19,925 nucleotides of DNA from Pigoraptor vietnamica (lineage: Eukaryota > Opisthokonta > Filasterea), in the NCBI GenBank assembly GCA_943704525.1, contig CALSCQ010001103.1:1-19925 (forward strand), in the 5' to 3' direction. The position numbers and the translations under genes are program-made. Below the pieces are notes generated by a model. That model had not been told where the DNA came from. It did not search any database and worked only from the letters and a program-made list of their open reading frames with translations. This document shows positions 1-12,222 of this stretch, in pieces (positions within the stretch are counted from its first letter, which is position 1; each line of letters begins with the position of its first letter).

Positions 1-5
1 CCCCC

Positions 6-50
<45 letters not shown>

Positions 51-68
51 CCTCTCTCCCTCTCTCTA
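1..68. repeat. C-run and (CT)n low-complexity tract
   Basis: The window opens with about 16 C residues and then a long pyrimidine tract dominated by CT dinucleotides. It lies about 120 bp upstream of the heme oxygenase start codon, so it may be part of the promoter or 5' UTR. The pure C run at the very first base may also be an assembly-edge artefact. Confidence 0.85.
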
Positions 69-187
69 TCTTTCGTCTATCTGTCTCTCGGTCATATTTG
101 TCTCTCTGTCACTGTCCCTGTTTTTCCAGTCAGCTAAGCCACTTCGCACCGAATTTGCTCGCACTGCGCGCGTCGTTTGCTTCCGAG

Positions 188-1096
188 ATGGCGCCGGACG
201 CAACCGACAGTGCCCTCCGTGTCTCGACCGCCCTGCGCGAGGGCACCAAGGACGTCCACCGACAGGCGGAGGACACCGTTCTCATCACGCGCATTTTCGC
301 TGGAGCTGCAACACAGAAGGAGTACGTGCGCCTCCTCCGCGCCTTGCGTACCGTCTATGAAGTGCTCGAAGCGGAGCTGGAGGCCGCCAGCTCAAGGGAT
401 GCAAACACGCGGCTGCTGCACTTCCCCCGCGAACTCTCGCGCACGTACGCACTCGCCGACGACATTGCCTTCCACTCGGGCGGCGACTCGACAGCTATGG
501 CACCCTTGCGCTCGCCCGCCATTGACCGTTACGTGGAGCGGATGCGCGCTGCGGCGCGGTCGTCTTGCCCCTGGCTAATCGTCGCACACTCGTACACGCG
601 CCACCTCGGCGACCTCAGCGGCGGCCAAATCTTGTCACGGCGCATCAGGAAGCTGTTTCCTTCGCCTCCGTCGGGCAAGCAGGACGCACGGCGGCTATCC
701 GGCGTCGCCTTCTACACGTTTGACCTCGTGCACGACCCGGCGGGTTTCAAGTCAATGTTCCGCGACAGGCTAAACGCAATGGAGCTGAGTGATGCAGACA
801 TGTCGCGGCTCGTCGACGAAGCGATCGAGGCATTCAAGTTGAACATTGGCTTGTTTGAGGAAATCGAGCGTGAGATGGGACTGGAACGACCGCGAGTGCG
901 AGCGGCGCACGCTCACGGACACGGGGAAGATGCCGTTGCCGCCTCGACTAAAGATGCCCACACGCAGCTGGCGTCCGTGCCCTATGCACTTTCGGGTCTG
1001 CGCGTGGCGGTGCTTGTGCTGGTCGTCGGGCTGGCCGTGTACTACGTCGGAGTGGTGTACAGGAACCGCCAGCAGCACATGTCGCTGCCGAATTAA
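188..1096 (+). CDS. HMOX: Heme oxygenase, tail-anchored (animal HO-1/HO-2 type)
   Basis: This is a single-exon gene of 302 aa. The enzyme oxidatively opens heme to biliverdin, CO and ferrous iron, normally on the cytosolic face of the ER with electrons from cytochrome P450 reductase. The N-terminal helix has KDVHRQAE, with His24 at the place of the HO-1 proximal heme ligand His25. The distal helix reads YTRHLGDLSGGQ, with Asp142 matching the catalytic Asp140 of HO-1. The later blocks GVAFYTF and FKLNIGLFEEIE also match the family. A hydrophobic segment at about residues 271-291 followed by a short basic end (YRNRQQ) is a C-terminal tail anchor, as in metazoan HO. I start at the ATG at 188. 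The frame stays open upstream to about 98 but has no ATG there. No introns are visible, unlike most neighbours. Lineage affinity and ER location are inferred. Confidence 0.93.
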   Translation: MAPDATDSALRVSTALREGTKDVHRQAEDTVLITRIFAGAATQKEYVRLLRALRTVYEVLEAELEAASSRDANTRLLHFPRELSRTYALADDIAFHSGGDSTAMAPLRSPAIDRYVERMRAAARSSCPWLIVAHSYTRHLGDLSGGQILSRRIRKLFPSPPSGKQDARRLSGVAFYTFDLVHDPAGFKSMFRDRLNAMELSDADMSRLVDEAIEAFKLNIGLFEEIEREMGLERPRVRAAHAHGHGEDAVAASTKDAHTQLASVPYALSGLRVAVLVLVVGLAVYYVGVVYRNRQQHMSLPN

Positions 1097-1397
1097 GCAG
1101 ATAAAGTGTTTTAACGTGTTGCGAACGTTGCTGCGCAAAGGGCTCTAAGACCCGCCAGTTACAGCAAGTAACAATGCATCACGTGACCAATTAGGCCGAT
1201 TGCGCAGTCTGTGGGGTTGAGCGAGCACACGCGCTCACGCTCACGCTCGTTCCCTTCGTGTTCTCGTTGCGCCAGAGGGTGCGCAGGCTGGTGCTACGGT
1301 GTTAATACGCAAGAGGGTTTCACTGGGACAGTTTATTCCAGCTTCCTCATACGACGTAAATTGTAGCACTATTCGCACTTTTGGGTGATCGTTCAGT
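1097..1397. other. Intergenic region between heme oxygenase and cystathionine gamma-lyase
   Basis: This tandem gap of 301 bp must hold the heme oxygenase 3' end and the lyase promoter. It contains a palindromic E-box core, TCACGTGACC, at 1179-1188 and a short run of GCTCAC-like units near 1210-1250. No convincing ORF or RNA gene is seen. Confidence 0.6.
1180..1185. promoter_or_regulatory. CACGTG E-box upstream of cystathionine gamma-lyase
   Basis: A CACGTG palindrome in the context TCACGTGACC lies 218 bp upstream of the lyase ATG. This is the core bound by bHLH factors of the Cbf1/USF/MITF type, and Cbf1 regulates sulfur amino-acid genes in yeast. A regulatory role here is inferred only from motif and position. 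Confidence 0.3.
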
Positions 1398-4522
<3,125 letters not shown>

Positions 4523-4949
4523 GGCACTGCTGGGCGTGGGACTGCGTGCCCATCTGAACGGCGACTGTGCGTGGATATGAATGAATGCGTGTTCTCTGCT
4601 GCCCACCCGATCGCAACACACTCGCCGGACGGTCGCTTTTCAGTTATTTTTTTTTTTTTTTTTTCCGGCGGCAAACGCAAGACTCTCAAAAAGAGCTTCT
4701 GCTCGACCGTTGCACGTGACCGTGATACATATTCAAATTTTCGATGGTAATTCGTGCGCAAATAATTTGCATTTCCATTACAACTTTCATACAAAAATAA
4801 CGGGTGAATTTGCAGCACTCTGTATTTTTTGTACCTTTTAAATTTAGTACCTTTTGCTTGCAAAAGTATGGGGGCAGTAACGCAAGCGATGCGCAAACAA
4901 CTCTGATGATGGGCGCTTTCTGCCAGTGACAAACAATTCTGCCGGGGGT
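4523..4949. other. Convergent 3' intergenic region, with T18 run and AT-rich patch
   Basis: This 427-bp gap separates the 3' ends of the lyase (+) and the TSNAXIP1-like gene (-). It has 18 T residues at 4647-4664 and an AT-rich island at about 4725-4860 that contrasts with the GC-rich surroundings. A CACGTG lies at 4713-4718. No coding potential is convincing. It probably holds both 3' UTRs and polyadenylation sites; an old poly(A)-bearing insertion on the minus strand is possible, but no clear target-site duplication is visible. Confidence 0.5.
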
Positions 4950-7900
4950 TTAATGGTGGCCGCTGCCGCTGCTTCGCCCGTCCCTCCCACCCGACGCAGA
5001 ATTCACTTTGTGAATGCCCGAACCCGTGGACGACGCCACCTTATGAACGGGCTCTCCCCTCGCGTGCGACGACGCAGAATGCTCCCCTTTGTGCAGCGCC
5101 GCCGACGACCCGTGCGAGCCCTTGTGCGACGCCTGCAGCGACTGCGCGTTTTGCTGCGCCTGTTGTTGTGCGATTTGAGCCTGCGCGTTGGCGACGGCCT
5201 GCGCGTGCTCGACGGCCTGCTGCACGCTCGTCGCCATCGCGGCGACCTCGTCCGCCGAGAGGACGTGCGCGCTGAGCTCTGGGGCAATGTTGGCATTCAC
5301 GGCGGTCGAGATCATCTCGCGCACGTGGTCTGCATCGACCTTTCCGTCGGCGTCCGGGACAAAGTCGAACGAGAGGAGGCCCTGGGCGCGCACCTTTTCC
5401 AGCTCCACCATCACACGCGACACCTGCGCAGTGTAATAGGGAGACAGCGATGAAGGGCAGCAGAGTGTGCGCAGGGTGTGCGTGGGAGAAGAAGGAGGAG
5501 CGCGTTGAGGGACATACACGTGCGCGGGTATGCGCGGTGACGCTGTGTGATGCTCGGTTTGAATACAGTTCGAAATGCGCGGCTTGCGTCTGCGTCGCAT
5601 GCGCTGTTACGAACCTCCGCCTCCTTCGACGACACCGATTTCTCAACATCGATGAGGCGCTTTCGCAGCATTTCCGTCTCCTTCCTTACGTTGGCCGTGT
5701 CCTGTATTGTCCTCTGGATTTCAAGCTGCGGCAGAGGGCGCGGTGAGCAAACACAAATAACATTATAGCAAAGGGATACACGCGGTCTCGAATGCTCTTA
5801 CGCGCGTGTTCGGCCCATACCCACCCATCTCACACCACACGTACGCACACACACACACACACATATATATGCACACTCATAGCAAACAATAAGCACACAA
5901 ACCTCGGTTTCCTTGAGGGCGTCGTCGAGCCAGTTCTTGACGGACACTGGCACAAACTTCTCCTTCTGCTCTGCCTTGAGCTTGTGTATCATCTCAATGT
6001 GCGCCGTAATCTGCGCAGGGAACAAAGAACGGGACAGTGTTACTTAGGAAAGCATAGGAACAGACCGACCACTCCGGTTGTGTGTTTGTAAGCGTGTGCG
6101 TCCATACGCTCATGCATGCACGCAGCGTATTTCGACAATCACCCTCTCGCTTTGCTCGCCCAAACGTACACACACATATGCAGACGCATAGCACACTCGC
6201 ACGCACCTCTGCGTGCAACTCCTCGATTTCACGCGAGTACTCGCTGACGTTCATGTCCACCTCCGACTGTAGCGCCGTCAGAATATGCCCTGCGCCGTGG
6301 TCGTCCGCCGCCGCCGCCGCTGCCTCCGCCGCAGTGGACGCGCCTGCATAGGGGGGCCGATGAGAGTCTCATTCAAAGTGTGCAGAGTGAAACAGCGACG
6401 ACTGCCAACGCAAAAGTTGTCGAGACAAAGTCGGACGCAGAACACATGCCACAACGGAGAGAGTGCGAGGCGCGAGAGGGAACTCTGACACACGAAAGGA
6501 CACACACGCCGCACCTTTGGACGAGCTGAGCGCCGTCTTTTCGGGCAGCTTGGGCGCCGTGACGGCGAGCGATGACGGCATCTTGGAGATGACTGGGGGC
6601 ACCATAGACAGTGACGAGGGGTTGCGCTCGGCCTCGAGGTCGTTCTGGAGCCTATTCGCGAAAAAAGTCAGGGTGAGCGACGTGGCTGCTTAAGACGCAC
6701 TCGGAAGAGGAATACATCCACTGTTACACAGCACAAGATTAGACATTGCCCCAGGAACAGCGTCAAGACACGCGCCGGCAACGATATGTCCAGACAAGAG
6801 GAACGCCCACTTTTCGTTCTCGATTTTCAGCTGCGTCAGCTGCCCCTCGAGCGTCCGCACGCGCCGTCGCTCAATTTTGAGCATGTTGCGCCGGACGTCG
6901 TCCGCGAGGAGGTCCGTCAGTCGCCGCCGGAGCGTCTCGATGTCCGGACTCTGCCGCGCGAGCGAGTTGACGTACATGTCGTACTCGACCTGCGATACAA
7001 GTGAGCGGGTGTTAAAGAGCATACATGGGCGATCTGCTTGTCGAGTGATAAAAATGCTCCGTTTGACGCGCATGTCCGTATGTCTGCAATTGTGTGCGCA
7101 TGTGGCACGAGTGGTGGGCTGCACCGTCACAATGTGTGGAAGAGCGTCCGCGCGCAGCTCTCACACACCTTAATGTCGTGCAATAGCGGCGCGAACAGAG
7201 GAAAGTCGTTGATGATTTCGGCAAAGTATGCGCTGTACACGCCCAGCCGCTGTCGCATGAGGTCGAGGCCAGTGCCCTGGCACCCCTTCAGGTCCTGTGT
7301 GCGTGTGCGAGTGCGTATGTGAGCATCGCGCACACTCGTTTGGTGTTCACACATAGAGGCACACACTTAAACAACACGCACATCACAACGCTCAACACGA
7401 TACTCACGCGCGAATACCCCCCCCCCCTTCTTCACACACACACACTCACACAAATACACACGCACGCACACACTCACACAAATACACACGCACACACACG
7501 CAAACGCACACAGCGCGCGCACACACACCTCCCGCATGGCGCGCTCCAGTGCCACAATCCGATTTGTCTTTGCGCCACTCATCGGCGTCTTCTCGTACGC
7601 CTTGTCCCTCTGAAGCACGTGACGGTCGAACGACGAGAACAGCGAGTACTGCTGCGTCCGCGTGATCGAATTCACAAACACGGGCACCTGCGGCAGCATG
7701 CACGCCTGCGGCTCATCGCGCGCGTCCTCCGTCGACGCAAACACAGAGTCGTAGTAGTCCACGCGCTCAAAGCCCGTCCGCCCTGACGTCTGACGGGGAC
7801 TCTCATCCTCGCGAACGCTCTGGCGCGAACCCGCCCGCGACCCCCCGCGAGAGCTCGGCAGCGAGCCAGCGGCAGACGAGTCCGGCGACGTCACTTCTTC

Positions 7901-8398
7901 ATGCAGCACGTGCGGTGCAGGTGTGGGCGCCGCCGTGTTCGCACCGTGCGTGTTCTGGACGCCTGTCGTCCCAACGCTCGACCCATACGCCGAAGTGGAC
8001 GCCGCCGATTGCAAGTTGCGCCCGCGTGCGCCGCCACTGCGTTGTTGCGCGAGTCCGTCTGGGCTTAACCTGTGTGGACGACGCGGCGGAGACCCCGCCT
8101 TCGTGGGCGACCGCGCGCCCTCCCAAAAGCCCGTCTTCCCCTTCGACTGTGCCTCGAACTGCTTGAGGGTCCGGTTGACCTCGTCGTGGTTGAGATGCCC
8201 ACCAGTCAGCAGCATCGCCACTTCTGCCTTGGCACCGTCAACCATGCCGTCCATGAGATCGTGCAGCTTGTGCGCAGCCTTGAAGTTCGGGCGCACGAGT
8301 GCGGACGGGTGCTGCGGTTGCAGGGCGACGCTCTCGCCAGGGCGGAACATGGGCACGCGCGGCCCACCGGGCGCATCGGGCTTTCCCGTGCGCCCCAT
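4950..8398 (-). CDS. TSNAXIP1: TSNAXIP1-like coiled-coil ciliary protein
   Basis: Eight exons on the minus strand give 713 aa: 8398-7529, 7294-7169, 6989-6811, 6651-6515, 6343-6207, 6010-5903, 5725-5615, 5423-4950. All have GT-AG introns and consistent phases. Residues 1-205 are Ser/Gly/Pro-rich and disordered. About 280-345 (ALERAMREV, then RLGVYSAYFAEIINDF, PLFAPLLHDIKVEYD) matches the N-terminal domain of translin-associated factor X-interacting protein 1, whose human version reads similarly around FIEDFKTYKPLLSSIK. Several coiled-coil stretches follow to about 570, for example LKIENEKLQNDLEAE, which is restored exactly by the intron 3 splice. A degenerate EF-hand-like loop (DFVPDADGKVD, about 576-586) precedes an Ala/Gln helix and a Ser/His/Gly-rich end. 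In animals the family is testis- and cilium-associated. It is head-to-head with apicortin. Exact function is unknown; an axonemal or basal-body role is inferred. Confidence 0.78.
5846..5870. repeat. (CA)n(TA)n microsatellite in TSNAXIP1-like intron 6
   Basis: A short CA dinucleotide run grades into ATATATAT, lying wholly within an intron of the minus-strand gene. It is one of many dinucleotide tracts confined to introns in this window. Confidence 0.8.
7417..7527. repeat. C11 run and CA-rich repeat array in TSNAXIP1-like intron 1
   Basis: A run of 11 C residues is followed by CA-rich sequence that contains two copies of a 28-bp unit (starting at about 7439 and 7467; core CACACACTCACAC then AAATACACACG). 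On the coding (minus) strand this is a TG-rich tract directly after the exon 1 donor at 7528. Confidence 0.75.
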
Positions 8399-8460
8399 CT
8401 CCGAGGGCTAGTGCTGTGGACGTGCGCGTGTGAGTGAGAGTTATGTGTGTGAGGTATGTA

Positions 8461-8484
8461 TGTGTGTGTGTGTGTGTGTGTGTG
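8461..8484. repeat. (TG)12 microsatellite
   Basis: An uninterrupted TG run lies in the divergent promoter, close to the TSNAXIP1-like start. It is one of the few pure dinucleotide tracts in the window that is outside an intron. Confidence 0.9.
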
Positions 8485-8665
8485 GTGATGGTGACATATA
8501 ATCTGAAGTGCAAGACGGAGGCAGCAGTTGCTCCCAGTTCTCGACGTCGTCTGGGAATATCAAATTACGCTTTCCATTTTAGGTTTAAATTGCATCCTGA
8601 TACCATATGTAGTAATAATATTGCTAAAAAGAGACCCCAACGCATTGCTCGTTGCCTTTTGCAGT

Positions 8666-8679
8666 GTCGCCTTAGCAAC
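8666..8679. promoter_or_regulatory. RFX-type X-box (imperfect palindrome)
   Basis: The sequence GTCGCC-TT-AGCAAC fits the X-box consensus GTNRCC(N0-3)RGYAAC at every position. X-boxes are bound by RFX transcription factors that drive ciliary genes in animals. The site is near the middle of the head-to-head region, about 270 bp from the TSNAXIP1-like ATG and 245 bp from the apicortin ATG. An additional half-site GTTGCC lies at 8651-8656. Occupancy and the presence of an RFX factor in this organism are inferred. Confidence 0.55.
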
Positions 8680-8923
8680 CGTACGAACATTCAACTCACG
8701 AGTGATTTTGGCCTCTTTTGCGGTGTTCTTTCAATGTTCGCATTGTCCGGGTACCTGGACAGTCCAAATATGGCAATTCTGCACAAACGCAGCACTTTGC
8801 GGCAACGTCAGCGACCACAAGACGCAATCTCCTTTGTTGTTTGAAAGTTCTATTCCGCTCACACACATTGCACGCACACACCTCCATCCTTCTCGTCTTC
8901 TCTCACTCTCGCTCTACTGCGCC

Positions 8924-10449
8924 ATGTCGACCCCCGCGAAGAAGCCCGCCACCACCGCGGGCACAAAGGCTGCCGCACCCAAGGCGAAGGCCGCGAGTGT
9001 CACCGACCGACTCACCGACACGTCCAAATACACGGTGTGTGTTGAGCAGTGGCGCCCTGAACGCGAGAGTGCGTATGGCGTGTTTTTTCCCTATGAACAC
9101 ATAGACACGTTTTTTTGACTACCCCGTGTGTTGCGAGGCAGTTGCAGTTGAGAGTGCGCATGTGTGTTTTGCGCTATTTCCCCATTAGCTGTCCCAAGAG
9201 AATTGCCCATGCCACCTTTATCTCGTTATCCCTTCCCCATGCAACGAACGACGTCGCTGACAAGCACCACGCAATCTGCTGTTGCAGGGCGCGCACAAGG
9301 AGCGCTTTGACGACTCGGGCAAGGGAAAGGGCATTGCTGGCCGCGAGAATGTCGTGAAGGTTGACGGCAGCACGGAGAGCGCCTCCCGCGACCACGCCGT
9401 CCAGTCCACGGCAGGTGCGTCTCCCTCTTGCACATGCACGCACGGCGACTACATTCGCGCCCATCTCCACGTTTTCCAGTGGCGGATAATCGTACGCGTG
9501 AAAGTCAATTCACGACGTTGCTGACATGTGTCTCTGGGTGCGTGGGGGATGCGCAGTGGAGAAGAGTGCTAAGCCAGTCGTCAGCGGGAACCTTGGGTCG
9601 CAAAAGTTCGGCACGCAGGCCGACAAGCCCATCTCGATCATTCTCTTCCGCAATGGCGACAAGAACCACACGGGCGAGAAGATCCCGCCGGCAAAGTTTA
9701 AGACGCTGCGCTCGATGGACCAGGTGCGTGGGTCGTGTGTGGCGCGTGCAAGGGGGTTGGAAGCCGGTCGATGTGGTCGGACGAGGTCAGAGACTGCCTC
9801 GTTCAATACCATGGCCACTCGTGGACCCTCGCGTTTGCGAACTGTCACGTGCCCCACTTGCTTACTTTGAAGTGGACGTGTGCGCCTAAGTCACTTGACG
9901 GTGTTGGCGCGTGCGTGTCAAAGTGTGTCACATTCTGCCCGAGTGTGTGCTTGTGCACAGTGTTATTGGGTGCGCGTAGAAGGTACCTTTCGGTGCCATT
10001 CGCTCACGCGCTCACGTGACGGCGCAGCTGCGGAAGGAGGCGACGGACATTGTGAAGCTCGTCACTGGCCCAGTGCGCAAGATATACAAGACAGACTGCA
10101 AGACACAAATCACCGCGGTGCGTGCGTGCGAAGGCTCTGTGGCTCGCATGACACGCGCGTACGCATGCATGCACACACGCACACGCAACCCTCCCGTGCA
10201 CACGCTCCCACCGCCGTTAATTCGACCTTCAATTGTCAAATCGAGCCTCTCTGGTCTCAATGGGGCGTGTTGATTTTGCTTTTCATCGTCTGTTGCTCAC
10301 TGAAACGTCCCATGTTATATTTCATACTTGTCGCTCACTCTGAGCGTCCCATGTAGCTCGACCAATTCGAGGACGGCGGCAAGTACCTCTGCTGCTCTGG
10401 CGAGGCACCCGCAGCCGCCGACAAGCTCCCCTCTGCATTCACCTCGTGA
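8924..10449 (+). CDS. Apicortin (partial p25-alpha motif plus doublecortin domain)
   Basis: Five exons give 195 aa: 8924-9034, 9288-9414, 9557-9723, 10028-10117, 10357-10449. All introns are GT-AG and phases agree. Residues 1-25 are Ala/Lys/Thr-rich. Residues 26-58 (VTDRLTDTSKYTGAHKERF, then DDSGKGKGIAGRENV) are the C-terminal part of the p25-alpha/TPPP family, including its hallmark GKGKGxAGR. Residues 103-180 (KPISIILFRNGDKNHTG, then FKTLRSMDQLRKEATDIV, KIYKTDCKTQIT, GGKYLCCSGE) form a doublecortin domain. This combination and length define apicortin, known from apicomplexans (conoid/apical complex), chromerids, Trichoplax and flagellated fungi. It should bind and stabilise microtubules. 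It shares a divergent promoter with a TSNAXIP1-like gene. The ATG at 8924 fits the expected N-terminus. Domain identity is strong; cellular role is inferred. Confidence 0.9.
10281..10355 (+). repeat. Short tandem duplication at the apicortin intron 4 3' splice site
   Basis: Two imperfect copies of about 36 bp (10281-10316 and about 10319-10355) both read TTTCAT, then GCTCACT, then CGTCCCATGT. Only the downstream copy ends in the AG used as acceptor (TAG at 10354-10356); the upstream copy ends in TTA. This looks like a local duplication of the branch-site/acceptor area. Confidence 0.6.
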
Positions 10450-10620
10450 GAGCGCCGTCTTGCTTGCCACTCACGTCCTCCACTCGTGCCGTTTCGTTCA
10501 GTCGATTGTAAATACAGCGAAGTGCACTGTCGTCTAGTACCTCGTGGACTATTGAGCACAGCAAGTTACACAGAGACTTCAAGTCAAGCTTGAATGCGCG
10601 TGATACAAAGGACACGAATG
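10450..10620. other. Convergent 3' gap between apicortin and the sirtuin
   Basis: These 171 bp separate the two stop codons. They must contain both 3' UTRs; no other feature is recognisable. Confidence 0.6.
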
Positions 10621-12222
10621 TTATTCACTCTTCGGCTCCTCTTTCGGGGGCGCACTGTCGCCCGCCTTCTCGCCCTCCCTCTCCTCGCTCTTCTTCTCTT
10701 CCTTCTCTCCCGCCGCGGCCGCACTCGACGCGGCAGCCTTGAGCGACGCGTACTCTTTTTCAATGCGCGCGTGCTCGCTGTCCACGAGCTCCCTCAATTC
10801 CTTGTCCCAATCGAGCAGGCGCGCGAGCTCAAAGAAGCCCTCGTCGCACGCGCCCAAGTGGCACACGTCGCGGTAATTTCCGGGCTTGTCGAACGCGAGT
10901 CCCTGTCGCCCCGTGAGCAGCGCCTCAATGTCGCTCACTTGCCCGCACTTCTCGCGGTTGATGAGGAGGCGCGGCGTGTCCCTCTCGACAAAGTCGACAA
11001 GCGACGCGAAGGGGTGCACGACGAGCGACGTCCCCGCGATAATGAGAAGGTCTGCCTCGGGGAAGTCCTTCTTCGCGAGCTCAAAGAAGCGCCGCGGGAG
11101 GCTCTCGCCAAAGAAGACAATGTCGGGCTTGACGACGCCCTCGCACGCGGTGCACGTGGGGATCGCGTTTGAGAACACGGCGTCCTTCACATAGTCAGAT
11201 GAGTGCGCCGTGCGGCAGTCGGTGCACGTCGCCGTCGCAAACGACCCGTGCGCTTCCACGAGGAGATGTGCTGCAGGAAGAAAGAGGGAGGGAGGAGAAG
11301 CGTCGGTGAGTGACATAAAGGCACATTACTGAAACGACGGTCGACGCAGCACCTTAACCACGGCGGGCGAACACAAACACATGCGGCACACCCACATGGA
11401 ATCCCGGCAATGCGCTCGAGCGTGTCAATGTTCTGCGTGAAGGCGCGCACGAGGAGGCCCTTCTCTGCGAGCATTCGGATAAAATAGTGCGTCGGCGTCG
11501 GCTTGAACAGGCCTGGGTACAGCTCGCGCGCGAGGGTGAAGAACGGCCGCGGGTTCTCTCTGAAAAACTCAATGTCGAAGATTGACGTGGGCTCAGGCAG
11601 ATTGTACTTTTGGAGGTTCGAGTAGAGACCAGTCCCCGGCGTTCTGCGCCGAAAGAGAACAGCCATTGAGCCGAGTGGTAATTAAGCGCGAGTGCCTTCC
11701 CTGCGTGTGGGCTGCGCACTGGCAGCGGCCCCGTGTGCGTGTACAAATGGCTCGTGCATGCACGGTGGCTAGAGCGTACAAGGCTCAGTCATGCCCACAC
11801 AAGCACTGGCTCGTGCACTACAGAGAGTCTCGTGCGCACACAGAGGCTATACACAGTGGCTCGTGTAACACAGAGGCTCCTGCGTGCATGGCGTGCGTTA
11901 CACAACGCAGCCCTCACCGGAAGTCCGGAATGCCCGCGGACGTCGACGCACCGGCGCCCAGCATCAGCACGACACCGCGGCACCGACCCGACCTAATGAA
12001 CTCTGCCACTCCCGCGAGGTCGAGAGACCTCAGCTTTCGCCGCGAGTCGGTCGCATGCGGAGGCTGCTCGTCCTCGAGCGTGATGTCGCCCACGGACGCT
12101 CCCAGTCCCACGCGCGACAGCAGACCCTGCAGCTTGTCGATAAGCCCCTCGGTTGCATCTTCTGGGTCGCCGCGCGGAGTGCCGGGGGAATGGTCCCCGT
12201 CCTTATGCTGCGACGACGCCAT
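10621..12222 (-). CDS. SIRT2: SIRT2-class NAD-dependent protein deacetylase (class I sirtuin)
   Basis: Three exons on the minus strand give 400 aa: 12222-11918, 11643-11396, 11270-10621. GT-AG introns join in phase at [13 protein letters not shown] and [13 protein letters not shown]. Sirtuins remove acyl groups from lysine using NAD, yielding nicotinamide and O-acetyl-ADP-ribose. Visible motifs are the NAD-binding [14 protein letters not shown] (89-102), TQNID (171-175), catalytic His192 in VEAHGSF, zinc ligands Cys200, Cys203, Cys224 and Cys227 (CxxC-x20-CxxC), [12 protein letters not shown] and [12 protein letters not shown]. The order and spacing match human SIRT2, a largely cytosolic deacetylase with alpha-tubulin among its substrates. 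The C-terminus is Lys/Glu-rich and disordered. I start at ATG 12222. The frame is open upstream to 12432 with an ATG at 12426, but that part reads like untranslated sequence. It is convergent with apicortin. Substrates are inferred. Confidence 0.92.
11748..11890. repeat. Degenerate repeats in sirtuin intron 1
   Basis: The core TGGCTCGTG occurs at 11748, 11807 and 11857, with a variant (GTCTCGTG) near 11827, and CACAGAGGCT occurs at 11839 and 11869. These form an imperfect array of roughly 30-bp units within the intron 11917-11644. There is no sign of a mobile element. Confidence 0.6.

Larger units (their letters stand above)
8399..8923. promoter_or_regulatory. Bidirectional promoter between TSNAXIP1-like gene and apicortin
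   Basis: This 525-bp gap separates two head-to-head genes whose products are both predicted to be microtubule or cilium proteins. It contains (TG)12 at 8461-8484, an AT-rich portion at about 8555-8640, an X-box at 8666-8679 and a pyrimidine-rich stretch just before the apicortin ATG. No ORF of its own is convincing. Shared regulation is inferred from arrangement and motif. Confidence 0.6.

Noticed and set aside
98-187. N-terminal extension of heme oxygenase to position 98
   Set aside because: It begins at TTG with no ATG, lies next to the CT tract, and the family N-terminus fits ATG 188.
4926-5453. Plus-strand Arg/Leu-rich ORF opposite the TSNAXIP1-like last exon
   Set aside because: It is a shadow of the minus-strand exon, caused by GC-rich codon structure.
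7433-7527. CRISPR-like or satellite array from the CA-rich 28-bp repeat pair
   Set aside because: There are only two copies, of simple CA-based sequence, inside a eukaryotic intron, with no unique spacers.
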